The notes beneath the pieces were generated by a model, which was not told the DNA's origin, ran no database searches, and was given only the letters and a program-made list of their open reading frames with translations. From contig NZ_BJVJ01000013.1 in assembly GCF_007989085.1 (NCBI RefSeq), positions 1 to 64,000 of the forward strand: a DNA stretch of 64,000 bases, read 5' to 3'. The stretch comes from Pseudonocardia sulfidoxydans NBRC 16205 (GTDB lineage Bacteria > Actinomycetota > Actinomycetes > Mycobacteriales > Pseudonocardiaceae). The position numbers and the translations under genes were made by a program. Shown here piece by piece: positions 43,456 to 52,148 of this stretch. Numbering within the stretch: the stretch's first letter is position 1; each line of letters starts with the position of its first letter.

Positions 43456-46400
43456 GTGGACGTGTGTGCGGTGTGGGCTGCGGTGGAGGGCGAGTACGTG
43501 GAGCACGGTGTCGCGAATGGGGAGCGGGAGCGGCTTGTCCGCGACACGGTGCGGTCGTGGCGGGACGGCCTCGTCAACTTGTCCGCGTCGAACAGACTGC
43601 TGAACTTTCGCCCGAGAAAGACGAGTGCGGTAACGATCGTCGGACCCGACGCGTCAGGCATCCTGCGCCGCCTCGCTGCCGGGCGGCACTTCACGTTCAC
43701 GGAATTAGTCGTCGACATGACCAAGGACGCCGTGGTCGGGGCCGCCGAGCGATCAGGGCGAGGGCTCGAGGAACTCCGGACAACAGCCTCGGACGGAGAG
43801 CTCAGCGGTGCACTCCGGAACCTGCTCCGGCGGTCGCACCAGGAGTATCTCGATCGAGGCCTCCGGATCCTGTACCTGGCGATCGGGACTCTTGAGTGGG
43901 TCGATGTCTCCGGTGCGAAGTTCTCGAGTCCGCTGCTGCTGGTGCCCGTGGAGCTGATGTACACCGGGCCGCGGATGCTTCCGCACCTCGCGCCCGCCGA
44001 GGACGACGCAGTCCTCAATCCGGCCTTGACGCTCAAGCTCGCCGACTCGGAGGTGGAGCTGCCGGACGTGTCCGGCGCCGACGAGATCGACCCGTCGGCT
44101 GTGCTGGATCAGGTTCGGCGTGCCGTTGCGAGACAGCGTGGATGGCGGGTCGAGGACCGCACGGTCCTGTCCTACTTCACCTTCGCCAAAGAAGCGATGT
44201 ACCGCGACCTGCTCGACAACGAAGATCTGATCGCGGCGCATCCGGGCGTCGTCGCTCTGACGGCTGGTGGCCGCGGTGAGGATGTCACCGACTTCGACTT
44301 CGCCGAGTTGCGAGACCAGGACGTCGACGAGCGAGCGCCGGTCGATCGCACTCCGCTCGTGCTCGACGCGGACTCTTCGCAGCGGGCCTGTATCGCCGCG
44401 GCGGTCGGCGGGCGGTCCTTCGTCATGGACGGCCCTCCCGGCACCGGCAAGTCGCAGACGATCGCCAACATGATCGGGGCCCTGCTCGAGGCCGGTCGGA
44501 CCGTCCTGTTCGTCTCGGAGAAGGCCGCCGCCCTCGATGTCGTCCGCAACCGTCTCGCCGGGGCGGGTCTGGGCCCGTTCCTCTTGGAGCTGCATTCGAG
44601 CAAGGCGACCCGCAAGGAGGTCGCGACTGAGCTGGGACACGCGCTCACACATCGGCCGATTGCCCCGCCGAGCATGGACGCGGTCGAGCTCGACCGGCTG
44701 CGGACGAGATTGACCCAGCTCAACCGCTACGCCGCGGCGATGAACGAGCCGAGGGCTCCCTTCGGTAGGTCGTTGCACAGCGTCGTCGGCCGGATTTCCG
44801 AGCTCTCCGACGTCGCGTCGGCCCCTGCGACCGGCCACCCCGTTGACAACCTGACCCAGAAGCGGTTCGGAGACATCACGCAGCATGCGCAGGATCTGGC
44901 GCGCGCGTGGCGACCGGCGTTGGAGGGATCGACATTCCTGTGGCGTCGCGTCACGCGTCGGCCGGCGCTCACGTCGCACCTCGAAGCGGGTCTACGGGCT
45001 CTGGACCGTCTCGATGCGATGCTGCAGGTCAACAACGCCGTCGTCCGGGAATTCGGGATCGGTCGCCTTTCGCAGGCAGCGAGGGTCGCCGATCTGCTGG
45101 AGCACTACCTCGCGCGTCCAGCAGGCGTGCCCGAAAGCTGGCTCACCGTTCCGTCACCTGCGGGGATCGAGGCTGCTCTCGATCAGCTCTCAGCGCAGTT
45201 GACGACGCTCCGTCGGCTGCGTGACGAGGTGTCGGGCCGCGCCGGGGTGTCGTGGTCGTCGCTACCTCTGGGGTTCGCTCAGGGGACTCTGAGCCCCGGC
45301 TACCCCGAGAACCTTGCGCCGAGGCCGTTGGACGTCGAGCAGCTGACGACACCTGCCATCGACCGGCTCGTCGAGAGACTGCTCGCCGATCGGACACGGC
45401 TCGACACCGCCCGGTCTGCACTCGACGACCTGGCCGGCCTGCTTCGTCTGCCGACCCCGCGAACGCTCGCCGAGTGCGACGACCTGCTCTTCGTCGCGTC
45501 GGTCGCGGAGGACGTCGACCGCCCGGAGGCCGCATGGTTCCGGAACGCTGCTCGGGACACTGCACGGCGGGCACTGGACGACCTCCAGGCCAGGGGCGCC
45601 GCACTCGACCACGCCGAGGCCGCTGCCGTCCGGCTGTTCGACGAATCCGCCCTCGATGCGGATGCAGCGGGCCTGATGGAGCGATTCCGCACCGTGCACA
45701 CCGGTATCCGCAAGTTCGGCGGCGCGTGCCGGCGGGACAAGGCGACGGTCGTCTCGTTCACACGCGAGGGCGTCGGGGCCGCCGACGCACGAGCGCAACT
45801 CGGGCTCATCGTCGATTGGCAGAAGGCGGTCGGCGAGTTCGCCGACGCAGCAGGGGGCTATTCGCGCGAACTCGGCAGCTACTTCCGGGGCCGTAAGACA
45901 GATGCGGCGCGGGTGTCCCGTGCACTTGCCCGTGCGGCCGCTGTCTCCGATCGATACCCGGGAATGCTCCTCGACGGCGCCGCTGCTCAGATCGCGCACA
46001 ATGCGTACACCTCGCCTTCGTTGAAGCGCGCGTTCGAAACGGCCGGAGCGGCCCTCACGGAATGGCGTGCCGCGTTCGACGTCGCGGTCGAGGTCGGTCC
46101 CAGACCACAGCTGATGACAGGAACCGTCGACGGCGCGATCGAGTGGATCGACGAACATCTGAGGGCGCTGCAGTCGGTCCGGAAGGAGCTGGCGCCGGTC
46201 GATGACGCAACGGATCGCACATGGAACGTGGCCGACGCCCGGGGGCTTCTCCTGCTCCAGCGGGAGATGCAGCACGCACTCGCCTCGTTCGAGTCGGCGG
46301 CGGAGGACGATCGAACCGCTTTCGGCGACCTGTACGCGGGCGACCGGACGGATCTCGACGGACTGCACGCTGCTCTTGTCTGGCTGCACCGACTGCGCGA

Positions 46401-48945
46401 CATGACCGGCGGCGCACTCACCGCCGCGCAGGTTGCTGCGCTGGGCGAGGGTGGCGATCCTGCCGCTGTGCGAACAGCTTCGGACGGCTGGCGTGAGCGT
46501 CGCGGTTCCGTCGTCGCAGCGTTCGACGACTCACGGCGAGCCGAGCTGACTGCCGAACTCGATGACGTCGAGGGAGCACGCGAACTACTGACGGCGCTGC
46601 TCGACGATGCTGCAGGGCAGGACGACTGGTTCGCGTACCGCACGAGCAGGGACGCGCTGGAGGTCCTGGGCCTCGGCGAGGCGGTCGAGTTCTGTGTGCG
46701 GACGCAGGTGTCTGCAGAACAGGTTCCAGCGGTCATCGAGAAGGCTGTCCTGCGTGAATGGGTCGACCACCACATCGCAGAGGACGAGGCTCTGAGCCCG
46801 GTCCGTGGGACGGATCGTGACGCCCTGGTGGCCGACTTCCGGGAGCTCGACCGCCGACTCGTCGAGACGAGCGTCGGACGGATCATCAACAAGTGCAACG
46901 AGCGCCGTCCGCGCCGTCAGGTCGGACAGGCTGCTGTGATCAGCAATGAGGCAAAGAAGAAGAAGAAACACATGCCAGTGCGGACGCTGATCGAGCGGAC
47001 GCAGGATGTCGTGCAGGCGATCAAGCCGGTTTTCATGATGTCGCCGCTTGCCGTCACCCAATACTTGCCGGCCAGTCTCAAATTCGACGTGGTGATCTTC
47101 GACGAGGCGAGTCAGGTGGCTCCGATGGACGCGATCAACTGCGTCTATCGCGGCTCGGCTCTCATTACGGCGGGCGATGCAAAGCAGTTGCCTCCGACGA
47201 ACTTCTTCGCACTCGCCTCGGACGACGGCGACGAGTGGGTCGACGAGGCCGACGACGCGATGGACTTCGAATCAATCCTGGACCTTGTGAAAGGCTCGGG
47301 ATCGTTCCGCAGTCTGACGCTCAAATGGCACTACCGATCCCGACACGAATCGCTGATCGCCTTCTCGAACACTTCGTTCTACAGCGGCGAGCTCGTGACA
47401 TTCCCCGGCGCCGATCATGAGGGTCCCGATGTCGGGGTCGAGCTGATTCCTGTCCAGGGCGTGTACAGGCGTGGGTCGTCACGGGACAACCCGATCGAGG
47501 CGGCGAAGGTGGCTGAGCGCGTCATCCACCACTACGACTCCCGCCCTGGAAGGTCGGTGGGAGTCGTGACGTTCTCGGAGGCTCAGGCGTCGGCGATCGA
47601 GGCTGCCGTCGAGGAGGCTCGGCGCGATCGAGCGGACCTGGACGAGGCATTCGCCGAGAGCCGCCTGGACGGGTTCTTCGTCAAGAGTCTGGAGTCCGTC
47701 CAGGGCGACGAGCGCGATGTCATGATCTTCTCGATCGGCTACGGACCGGATGAGAACGGGAAGACAACCAATACGTTCGGCCCTCTCAACCGGGCCGGCG
47801 GTTGGCGTCGGCTCAACGTCGCCGTCACCCGGGCTCGGTACCGCAATGAGATCGTCAGCTCGCTCAGGGCCGGCGACATCGGGAACTCGACGTTGAACGA
47901 GGGAGTCCGGCACCTCCGCCGCTACCTTGATTTCGCCGAGCGCGGTCTTCCCGCGCTGTCGCTCAGCACAGCAACAGGAGGCGACGCGGAGTCGCCTTTC
48001 GAAGAATCGGTCATCCGGACGATCCGTTCCTGGGGGTACGACGTCACACCCCAGGTCGGCGCGGCCGGATATCGCATCGACATGGCTGTGCACCACCCCG
48101 ATCTGCCGGGGGTCTACGTGCTCGGTGTCGAGTGCGACGGCGCTCAGTACCACTCGTCACGGGTCGCCCGTGACAGGGACAGGCTTCGCGACCAGGTGCT
48201 CGTCGGTCTCGGCTGGTCCATGCACAGGATCTGGGGCACAGCGTGGTACCGCGACCGGCAGGGCGCCGAACAGCACCTGAAGAAGGCGATCGAGAGCGCC
48301 GTCCGCATGCCGGTCCGGGGCCTGCTCGGAGGGAAGACGCCGGAACCGGCGCCGGAACGTCCGGTGCCACGACTCGTGGAAGTGGAGTTCTCGGAAGTTC
48401 CCGAGTGGGCGGAGGAGTACCGCGTCGCGCGGATCGGCCGCAGGCCTCGATGGGTCGAACCGCACGAAGCGGGCGCAGTGGACGAAATGATCTTTGCGCT
48501 GCAAAAGATCGCCGCAATGGAAGGCCCTGTCCACATGGACATCGTCCACCAGCGCTTTCGCCAGGCCTGGTCCATCGGGCAGATGGGTGTGCGGATCCGC
48601 CGCCGCCTCGACGAAGCTCTGCAGCGCTCAGCGGTCGTCCGGGACGGCGACTTCCTCGACCCTCCCGGAGGCGCCGCGGTACGCGTGAGGACTCCCGCCG
48701 ACGAGTGCCGGCGGACGGTTGAACAGGTGCACCCAGCCGAGTTGGAGGCGGCTGTCTTCAACCTTGTCCGCGACTCTGCCGGCATAGAGGCAGACGACGT
48801 GTCGGTGCAGGTTGCCCGGCTGTACGGCTGGAATCGGGTCGGACCCGAGATTTCGCGGCGGCTGACGGCCACGACGAACGAACTCGTGGAGCAGGGTCGG
48901 TTGGAGAGGTCGGAAAGCGGACTGCGGGTCGGGTCGATCGGCTGA
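43456..48945 (+). CDS. Giant DUF4011-SF1 helicase-nuclease protein, probable antiviral defence
   Basis: 1829 residues. Domain order: DUF4011-type N-terminus (W-R-D-G-L-V-N-L-S-A-S-N-R-L-L-N-F, about 35-55); helicase Walker A G-P-P-G-T-G-K-S (326-333); a long helical insertion to about 1150; Walker B V-I-F-D-E-A-S-Q-V-A-P (about 1213-1223); G-D-A-K-Q-L-P-P; W-H-Y-R-S-R-H-E; V-Q-G-D-E-R-D-V; L-N-V-A-V-T-R-A-R; then a Vsr/MTES_1575-like nuclease domain from about 1513 (F-E-E, R-I-D near 1542, V-E-C-D-G-A-Q-Y-H near 1560, R-I-W-G-T-A-W-Y) and a DUF3320-like C-terminus from about 1676. This matches single-gene DUF4011-helicase-Vsr defence proteins (named Hhe in defence-system surveys, from memory). 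GC is visibly lower than in flanking genes, which suggests transfer. The GTG start is uncertain; a later GTG is possible. Confidence 0.88.
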   Translation: MDVCAVWAAVEGEYVEHGVANGERERLVRDTVRSWRDGLVNLSASNRLLNFRPRKTSAVTIVGPDASGILRRLAAGRHFTFTELVVDMTKDAVVGAAERSGRGLEELRTTASDGELSGALRNLLRRSHQEYLDRGLRILYLAIGTLEWVDVSGAKFSSPLLLVPVELMYTGPRMLPHLAPAEDDAVLNPALTLKLADSEVELPDVSGADEIDPSAVLDQVRRAVARQRGWRVEDRTVLSYFTFAKEAMYRDLLDNEDLIAAHPGVVALTAGGRGEDVTDFDFAELRDQDVDERAPVDRTPLVLDADSSQRACIAAAVGGRSFVMDGPPGTGKSQTIANMIGALLEAGRTVLFVSEKAAALDVVRNRLAGAGLGPFLLELHSSKATRKEVATELGHALTHRPIAPPSMDAVELDRLRTRLTQLNRYAAAMNEPRAPFGRSLHSVVGRISELSDVASAPATGHPVDNLTQKRFGDITQHAQDLARAWRPALEGSTFLWRRVTRRPALTSHLEAGLRALDRLDAMLQVNNAVVREFGIGRLSQAARVADLLEHYLARPAGVPESWLTVPSPAGIEAALDQLSAQLTTLRRLRDEVSGRAGVSWSSLPLGFAQGTLSPGYPENLAPRPLDVEQLTTPAIDRLVERLLADRTRLDTARSALDDLAGLLRLPTPRTLAECDDLLFVASVAEDVDRPEAAWFRNAARDTARRALDDLQARGAALDHAEAAAVRLFDESALDADAAGLMERFRTVHTGIRKFGGACRRDKATVVSFTREGVGAADARAQLGLIVDWQKAVGEFADAAGGYSRELGSYFRGRKTDAARVSRALARAAAVSDRYPGMLLDGAAAQIAHNAYTSPSLKRAFETAGAALTEWRAAFDVAVEVGPRPQLMTGTVDGAIEWIDEHLRALQSVRKELAPVDDATDRTWNVADARGLLLLQREMQHALASFESAAEDDRTAFGDLYAGDRTDLDGLHAALVWLHRLRDMTGGALTAAQVAALGEGGDPAAVRTASDGWRERRGSVVAAFDDSRRAELTAELDDVEGARELLTALLDDAAGQDDWFAYRTSRDALEVLGLGEAVEFCVRTQVSAEQVPAVIEKAVLREWVDHHIAEDEALSPVRGTDRDALVADFRELDRRLVETSVGRIINKCNERRPRRQVGQAAVISNEAKKKKKHMPVRTLIERTQDVVQAIKPVFMMSPLAVTQYLPASLKFDVVIFDEASQVAPMDAINCVYRGSALITAGDAKQLPPTNFFALASDDGDEWVDEADDAMDFESILDLVKGSGSFRSLTLKWHYRSRHESLIAFSNTSFYSGELVTFPGADHEGPDVGVELIPVQGVYRRGSSRDNPIEAAKVAERVIHHYDSRPGRSVGVVTFSEAQASAIEAAVEEARRDRADLDEAFAESRLDGFFVKSLESVQGDERDVMIFSIGYGPDENGKTTNTFGPLNRAGGWRRLNVAVTRARYRNEIVSSLRAGDIGNSTLNEGVRHLRRYLDFAERGLPALSLSTATGGDAESPFEESVIRTIRSWGYDVTPQVGAAGYRIDMAVHHPDLPGVYVLGVECDGAQYHSSRVARDRDRLRDQVLVGLGWSMHRIWGTAWYRDRQGAEQHLKKAIESAVRMPVRGLLGGKTPEPAPERPVPRLVEVEFSEVPEWAEEYRVARIGRRPRWVEPHEAGAVDEMIFALQKIAAMEGPVHMDIVHQRFRQAWSIGQMGVRIRRRLDEALQRSAVVRDGDFLDPPGGAAVRVRTPADECRRTVEQVHPAELEAAVFNLVRDSAGIEADDVSVQVARLYGWNRVGPEISRRLTATTNELVEQGRLERSESGLRVGSIG

Positions 48946-49014
48946 CGCGCTGCGGGTGTCCTCGTCATCCCACGGGTTCGACGAGTTTCACCGTCGCGAA
49001 CGGTCGTATCGGAC

Positions 49015-49683
49015 ATGAGCCCCACATCCCCGGCCGCACTGCCCCGCGAGGTCGTCGACGCCGCGGTGTCCGCCGAGCGTCGGCGCCTCGCCGTTCACGT
49101 CGCCGCCCTCTCCGAGACTCAGCTCGCGACCCGCTCGCTGTGTACGGGGTGGACGGTCCGTGACGTCCTCGCCCACCTCACGACGACCACCCGGCTGACG
49201 GTGCCGATGCTGGTGGCGGCCGCGATCCGGGCGCGCGGGTCCTTCGACCGGATGGAGGTCGACCTCGCCGCGCGCCGGGCGGCGGCGTTCACCACCGGCC
49301 AGCTGGTGGCGCAGCTGCGGGAGAGCGCGGAGTCGTCACGGCGGTTCCCCGGCAGCGGCCCCATGGACCCCCTCATGGACCTCGTGATCCACGGACAGGA
49401 CATCTTCCGTCCGCTCGGCGTGCCCTACGGGTCGCCGCCGGAGGTGGTGACCGCGAGTCTCGATCACGTCGCCTGCAACGCGTTCATGGGCGGGCCGAAG
49501 CGGTTGGCCGGGGTGCGGTTGGTCTCGACCGGCTCCGGCTGGGTCCATGGCGACGGACCGGAGGTGCGGGGCGCGGACGTCGATCTCCTGCTCGTCGCCT
49601 CCGGACGCGGGTCGGGGCTGGCGGGGCTCGAAGGACCGGGTGTCGACGTCCTCGGCGCGCGGCTGGGGGTCACGCCGAGCTGA
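49015..49683 (+). CDS. Maleylpyruvate isomerase family (mycothiol-dependent DinB fold) protein
   Basis: 222 residues. G-W-T-V-R-D-V-L-A-H-L-T near residue 44 and D-L-V-I-H-G-Q-D-I-F-R-P-L-G supply the metal-binding histidines of the MDMPI/DinB-2 fold. Members use mycothiol or another low-molecular-weight thiol in isomerase or transferase reactions; this one has no pathway context. ATG chosen; a GTG lies further in. Confidence 0.85.
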   Translation: MSPTSPAALPREVVDAAVSAERRRLAVHVAALSETQLATRSLCTGWTVRDVLAHLTTTTRLTVPMLVAAAIRARGSFDRMEVDLAARRAAAFTTGQLVAQLRESAESSRRFPGSGPMDPLMDLVIHGQDIFRPLGVPYGSPPEVVTASLDHVACNAFMGGPKRLAGVRLVSTGSGWVHGDGPEVRGADVDLLLVASGRGSGLAGLEGPGVDVLGARLGVTPS

Positions 49684-49748
49684 GGTGTGTACGGGAGGCG
49701 CGGTAGGTGAGTGCTTCCCGTGAGGGGTCGGCGCGATCCTCACCCCTT

Positions 49749-49788
49749 GTGAGCGGCAATAGTCGCTATAGCGACTATTGCCGCTCAC
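49749..49788. repeat. Palindromic gene-end element, copy E
   Basis: Perfect 40-base palindrome, stem GTGAGCGGCAATAGTCGC, loop TATA; core identical to copy C. The stop of the truncated hydrolase gene (minus-strand TAG, 49777-49775) is inside it, and the last five residues of that fragment are encoded by it. Confidence 0.96.
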
Positions 49789-49951
49789 AGGGTCTGAACC
49801 AGGCGTCGCGGTCGGGGTGGTGGACGCGGCGGGCGGCGGCCATGGCCTCGCCCAGGTCGGCGGCGTGCACGACCGCCATCGACAGCGTGCGGCCCAGCTG
49901 ACCGTCGTAGTCGGCGTCCGTGAAATGGATCCGTGCCGGGTCGCCACTCAT
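49775..49951 (-). pseudogene. Truncated alpha/beta-hydrolase N-terminal fragment
   Basis: 58 codons: I-H-F-T-D-A-D-Y-D-G-Q-L-G-R-T-L, A-D-L-G-E-A-M-A-A-A-R-R-V, D-A-W-F. This pattern resembles the N-terminal helical region of the 2,6-dihydroxypseudooxynicotine-hydrolase-like alpha/beta hydrolases (normally around 350-400 residues and continuing after the W-F). Here the frame enters palindromic element E and stops. No catalytic region is found downstream, so the rest of the gene has been lost. It could still be expressed as a small protein. Confidence 0.6.
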
Positions 49952-50001
49952 CGTCCTCGTCCCCCTCCGGGTCGGCGGCGGAGCTTCCCTGGGGCCGATC
50001 C

Positions 50002-50679
50002 CTAGTTCTTCGCGCCGTGCAGGCGCGCGGACTGCTCGTCGAGCTGCCCGTCGAGGCGCCGGCGCAGGATCGTCACCCACGAGTCCGGCAGCAGGTCGGG
50101 GGTGGTGAGCAGGCGTCGCGCGGCGGGCAGGTCGTCGCGGTCGATGTTCAGCACGCGGTGCACCTCGGCGGCGGTGATCCCGTGCTCGGGCACCCGGATC
50201 GCCTCGACGACGTCGCCGCCGCCGATCCGGCCGGGTTGCAGCACGCGGGCGTAGAAGCCGGTGCGGCCCGTGTTCTGGACGCGGACCGCCATGTCGTGGA
50301 TGCCGTGGTGGGCGGCGAGCTTGAAACACGGGCGGCGCGGCTGGGACACCTGCAGCACCGCCGTGCCCACGGCGTACACGGCCCCGATCACGGCGTCGGA
50401 CTCGAGGATGCCCTCGACGGTGATGTTCTCGCCGAACGCGGGGCGCTCGACGTCGTCGGGAAGGTGCTCCCAGGCCCGGTAGTGCTCGCCCGGGTAGAGC
50501 AGGACCGCCTTGTCGGGCCCGCCGTGGTTCTTCCGGTCGGCCTGTTCGTCGCCGAGGAACCCGAGGGTGCCCACCTCCACCGGGCCGCGCGCGGGGACCT
50601 TCGCCATCGCGGACGGCACGGTGCGCCCGTTCCAGCGCAACGAGTCCGTGTCACCGACGGACACGATCAGCACGCGCAT
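50002..50679 (-). CDS. MOSC domain protein (YiiM-like)
   Basis: 225 residues. G-F-L-G-D-E-Q-A-D-R-K-N-H-G-G-P-D-K-A-V-L-L-Y-P and F-G-E-N-I-T-V-E-G, followed by V-S-Q-P-R-R-P-C-F-K-L-A with the conserved MOSC cysteine, and a 3-alpha C-terminal domain. MOSC proteins bind molybdenum cofactor or a sulfur-carrying cofactor and deliver it to molybdoenzymes or reduce N-hydroxylated substrates. The ATG at 50679 fits the family start. Confidence 0.88.
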   Translation of the reverse strand: MRVLIVSVGDTDSLRWNGRTVPSAMAKVPARGPVEVGTLGFLGDEQADRKNHGGPDKAVLLYPGEHYRAWEHLPDDVERPAFGENITVEGILESDAVIGAVYAVGTAVLQVSQPRRPCFKLAAHHGIHDMAVRVQNTGRTGFYARVLQPGRIGGGDVVEAIRVPEHGITAAEVHRVLNIDRDDLPAARRLLTTPDLLPDSWVTILRRRLDGQLDEQSARLHGAKN

Positions 50680-50860
50680 CGCACGTCTCCTCCCACCTGT
50701 CGGGGCTCCCCGAGGGCCGCAGCTCGGGGCGCGACCCGATGCCGAGTTTTCCACGTTGCCGAGGTGGCAGGCGCCGGCGTCGTCACCGACGCAGCGCTCC
50801 GGACGGGCAGCGTTCACCCCGCCCTGCCGATCCGGCGGTCGTGGGCGACGCTGACCGACG

Positions 50861-52069
50861 ATGCCGCTCACCGCCGCCCTCGACGAACGCGGGCTCCGCC
50901 GGGTCCTGGTCGTGCTGTGCCTGACCCAGATCGTCGGCTGGGGCGTCCTCTACTACGCGTTCCCGGTGCTGGCGCCGTCGGTCGCGGGGGACACGGGCTG
51001 GTCGGTCGCCACCGTGACCGCGGCGTTCTCGGCCGGACTCGTGGTGTCGGCGATCGTCGGCATCTGGACCGGACGCGTGCTCGACCGCATCGGCCCGCGG
51101 CCCGTCATGACCGTGGGATCGGTCCTCGCCGTGCCCGCGGTGGTCGGGGTCGCGTTCGCGCCGACGCTGCCGCTGTTCGTGGCGGCGTGGCTGGTGGCGG
51201 GCGTCGCGATGTCGGCGACGCTGTACCCACCCGCGTTCGCCGCGCTGACCCGCTGGTGGGGGCCGCGGCGGGTCACCGCGCTCACCGCCGTCACGATGCT
51301 GGGCGGGCTCGCCGGCACGGTGTTCGCGCCGCTGTCGGCGACGCTGCTCGACCACCTCGGCTGGCGGCACACCTACCTCGTCCTCGCGGTCGTGCTCGCC
51401 GTCGTGACGATCCCGGCGCACGCCATCGGGCTGCGCGGCCCATGGCCCGCGGCCGCCCGCACGGGCACGTCGGACGACGACACCGGCGCCCCACGCACGA
51501 TCGCCCGCAGCCGGCCGTTCGTGCTGATCGTCGTCGCCGTCGCGCTCGGGACCTTCACGTCCTTCGCGGTGCTGGTCAACCAGGTCCCGCTGCTGATCGA
51601 ACGCGGCCTCTCCACCCACGCCGCAGCCTGGGCCCTCGGCCTCGCCGGGGTCGCGCAGCTCGTCGGCCGCCTCGGCTACCGACGCATGACCGGGCGCCTC
51701 ACCCCACGCACCCGTGCCGTCGTCATCCTCCTCGCCGCCGCCGCGACCACCGCCCTGCTCGGGCTCGTCCCCGGGCCCACCGCGCTGCTGTTCGGGGCGT
51801 CGCTGCTGATGGGCGTGAGCCGCGGGGTCGTGACGCTGCTGCAGGCCACCGCCGTCAGCGACCGTTGGGGCGCAACGCACTACGGCCGGCTCAACGGGAT
51901 CGTCTCGGCCCCGGTGACCGTCGCGACCGCCCTCGCCCCCTGGGCCGGCGCCGCCCTCGCGGGGGTGTTCGGCGGCTACCCGCCGGTGTTCGTGCTGCTC
52001 GCCGGCTGCGCGGTGCTGGGTGCGGTGCTCGCGCTCGGGACGGCGGCACCGGTTCCGGACCACGCCTGA
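50861..52069 (+). CDS. MFS transporter
   Basis: 402 residues, twelve membrane helices, with G-I-W-T-G-R-V-L-D-R-I-G-P-R-P in the loop between helices 2 and 3. The second half has L-G-L-A-G-V-A-Q-L-V-G-R-L and L-M-G-V-S-R-G. Related in style to monocarboxylate/OxlT-type carriers; the substrate is not predictable. Divergent from the MOSC gene. Confidence 0.85.
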   Translation: MPLTAALDERGLRRVLVVLCLTQIVGWGVLYYAFPVLAPSVAGDTGWSVATVTAAFSAGLVVSAIVGIWTGRVLDRIGPRPVMTVGSVLAVPAVVGVAFAPTLPLFVAAWLVAGVAMSATLYPPAFAALTRWWGPRRVTALTAVTMLGGLAGTVFAPLSATLLDHLGWRHTYLVLAVVLAVVTIPAHAIGLRGPWPAAARTGTSDDDTGAPRTIARSRPFVLIVVAVALGTFTSFAVLVNQVPLLIERGLSTHAAAWALGLAGVAQLVGRLGYRRMTGRLTPRTRAVVILLAAAATTALLGLVPGPTALLFGASLLMGVSRGVVTLLQATAVSDRWGATHYGRLNGIVSAPVTVATALAPWAGAALAGVFGGYPPVFVLLAGCAVLGAVLALGTAAPVPDHA

Positions 52070-52148
52070 CGCGCGTCGCCGCGAGCCGCGCTCTGATCCA
52101 CTGGTTCCGCTAGCGTCGGGGCCGGGACCCGACGAAGGGGAGACGCGG

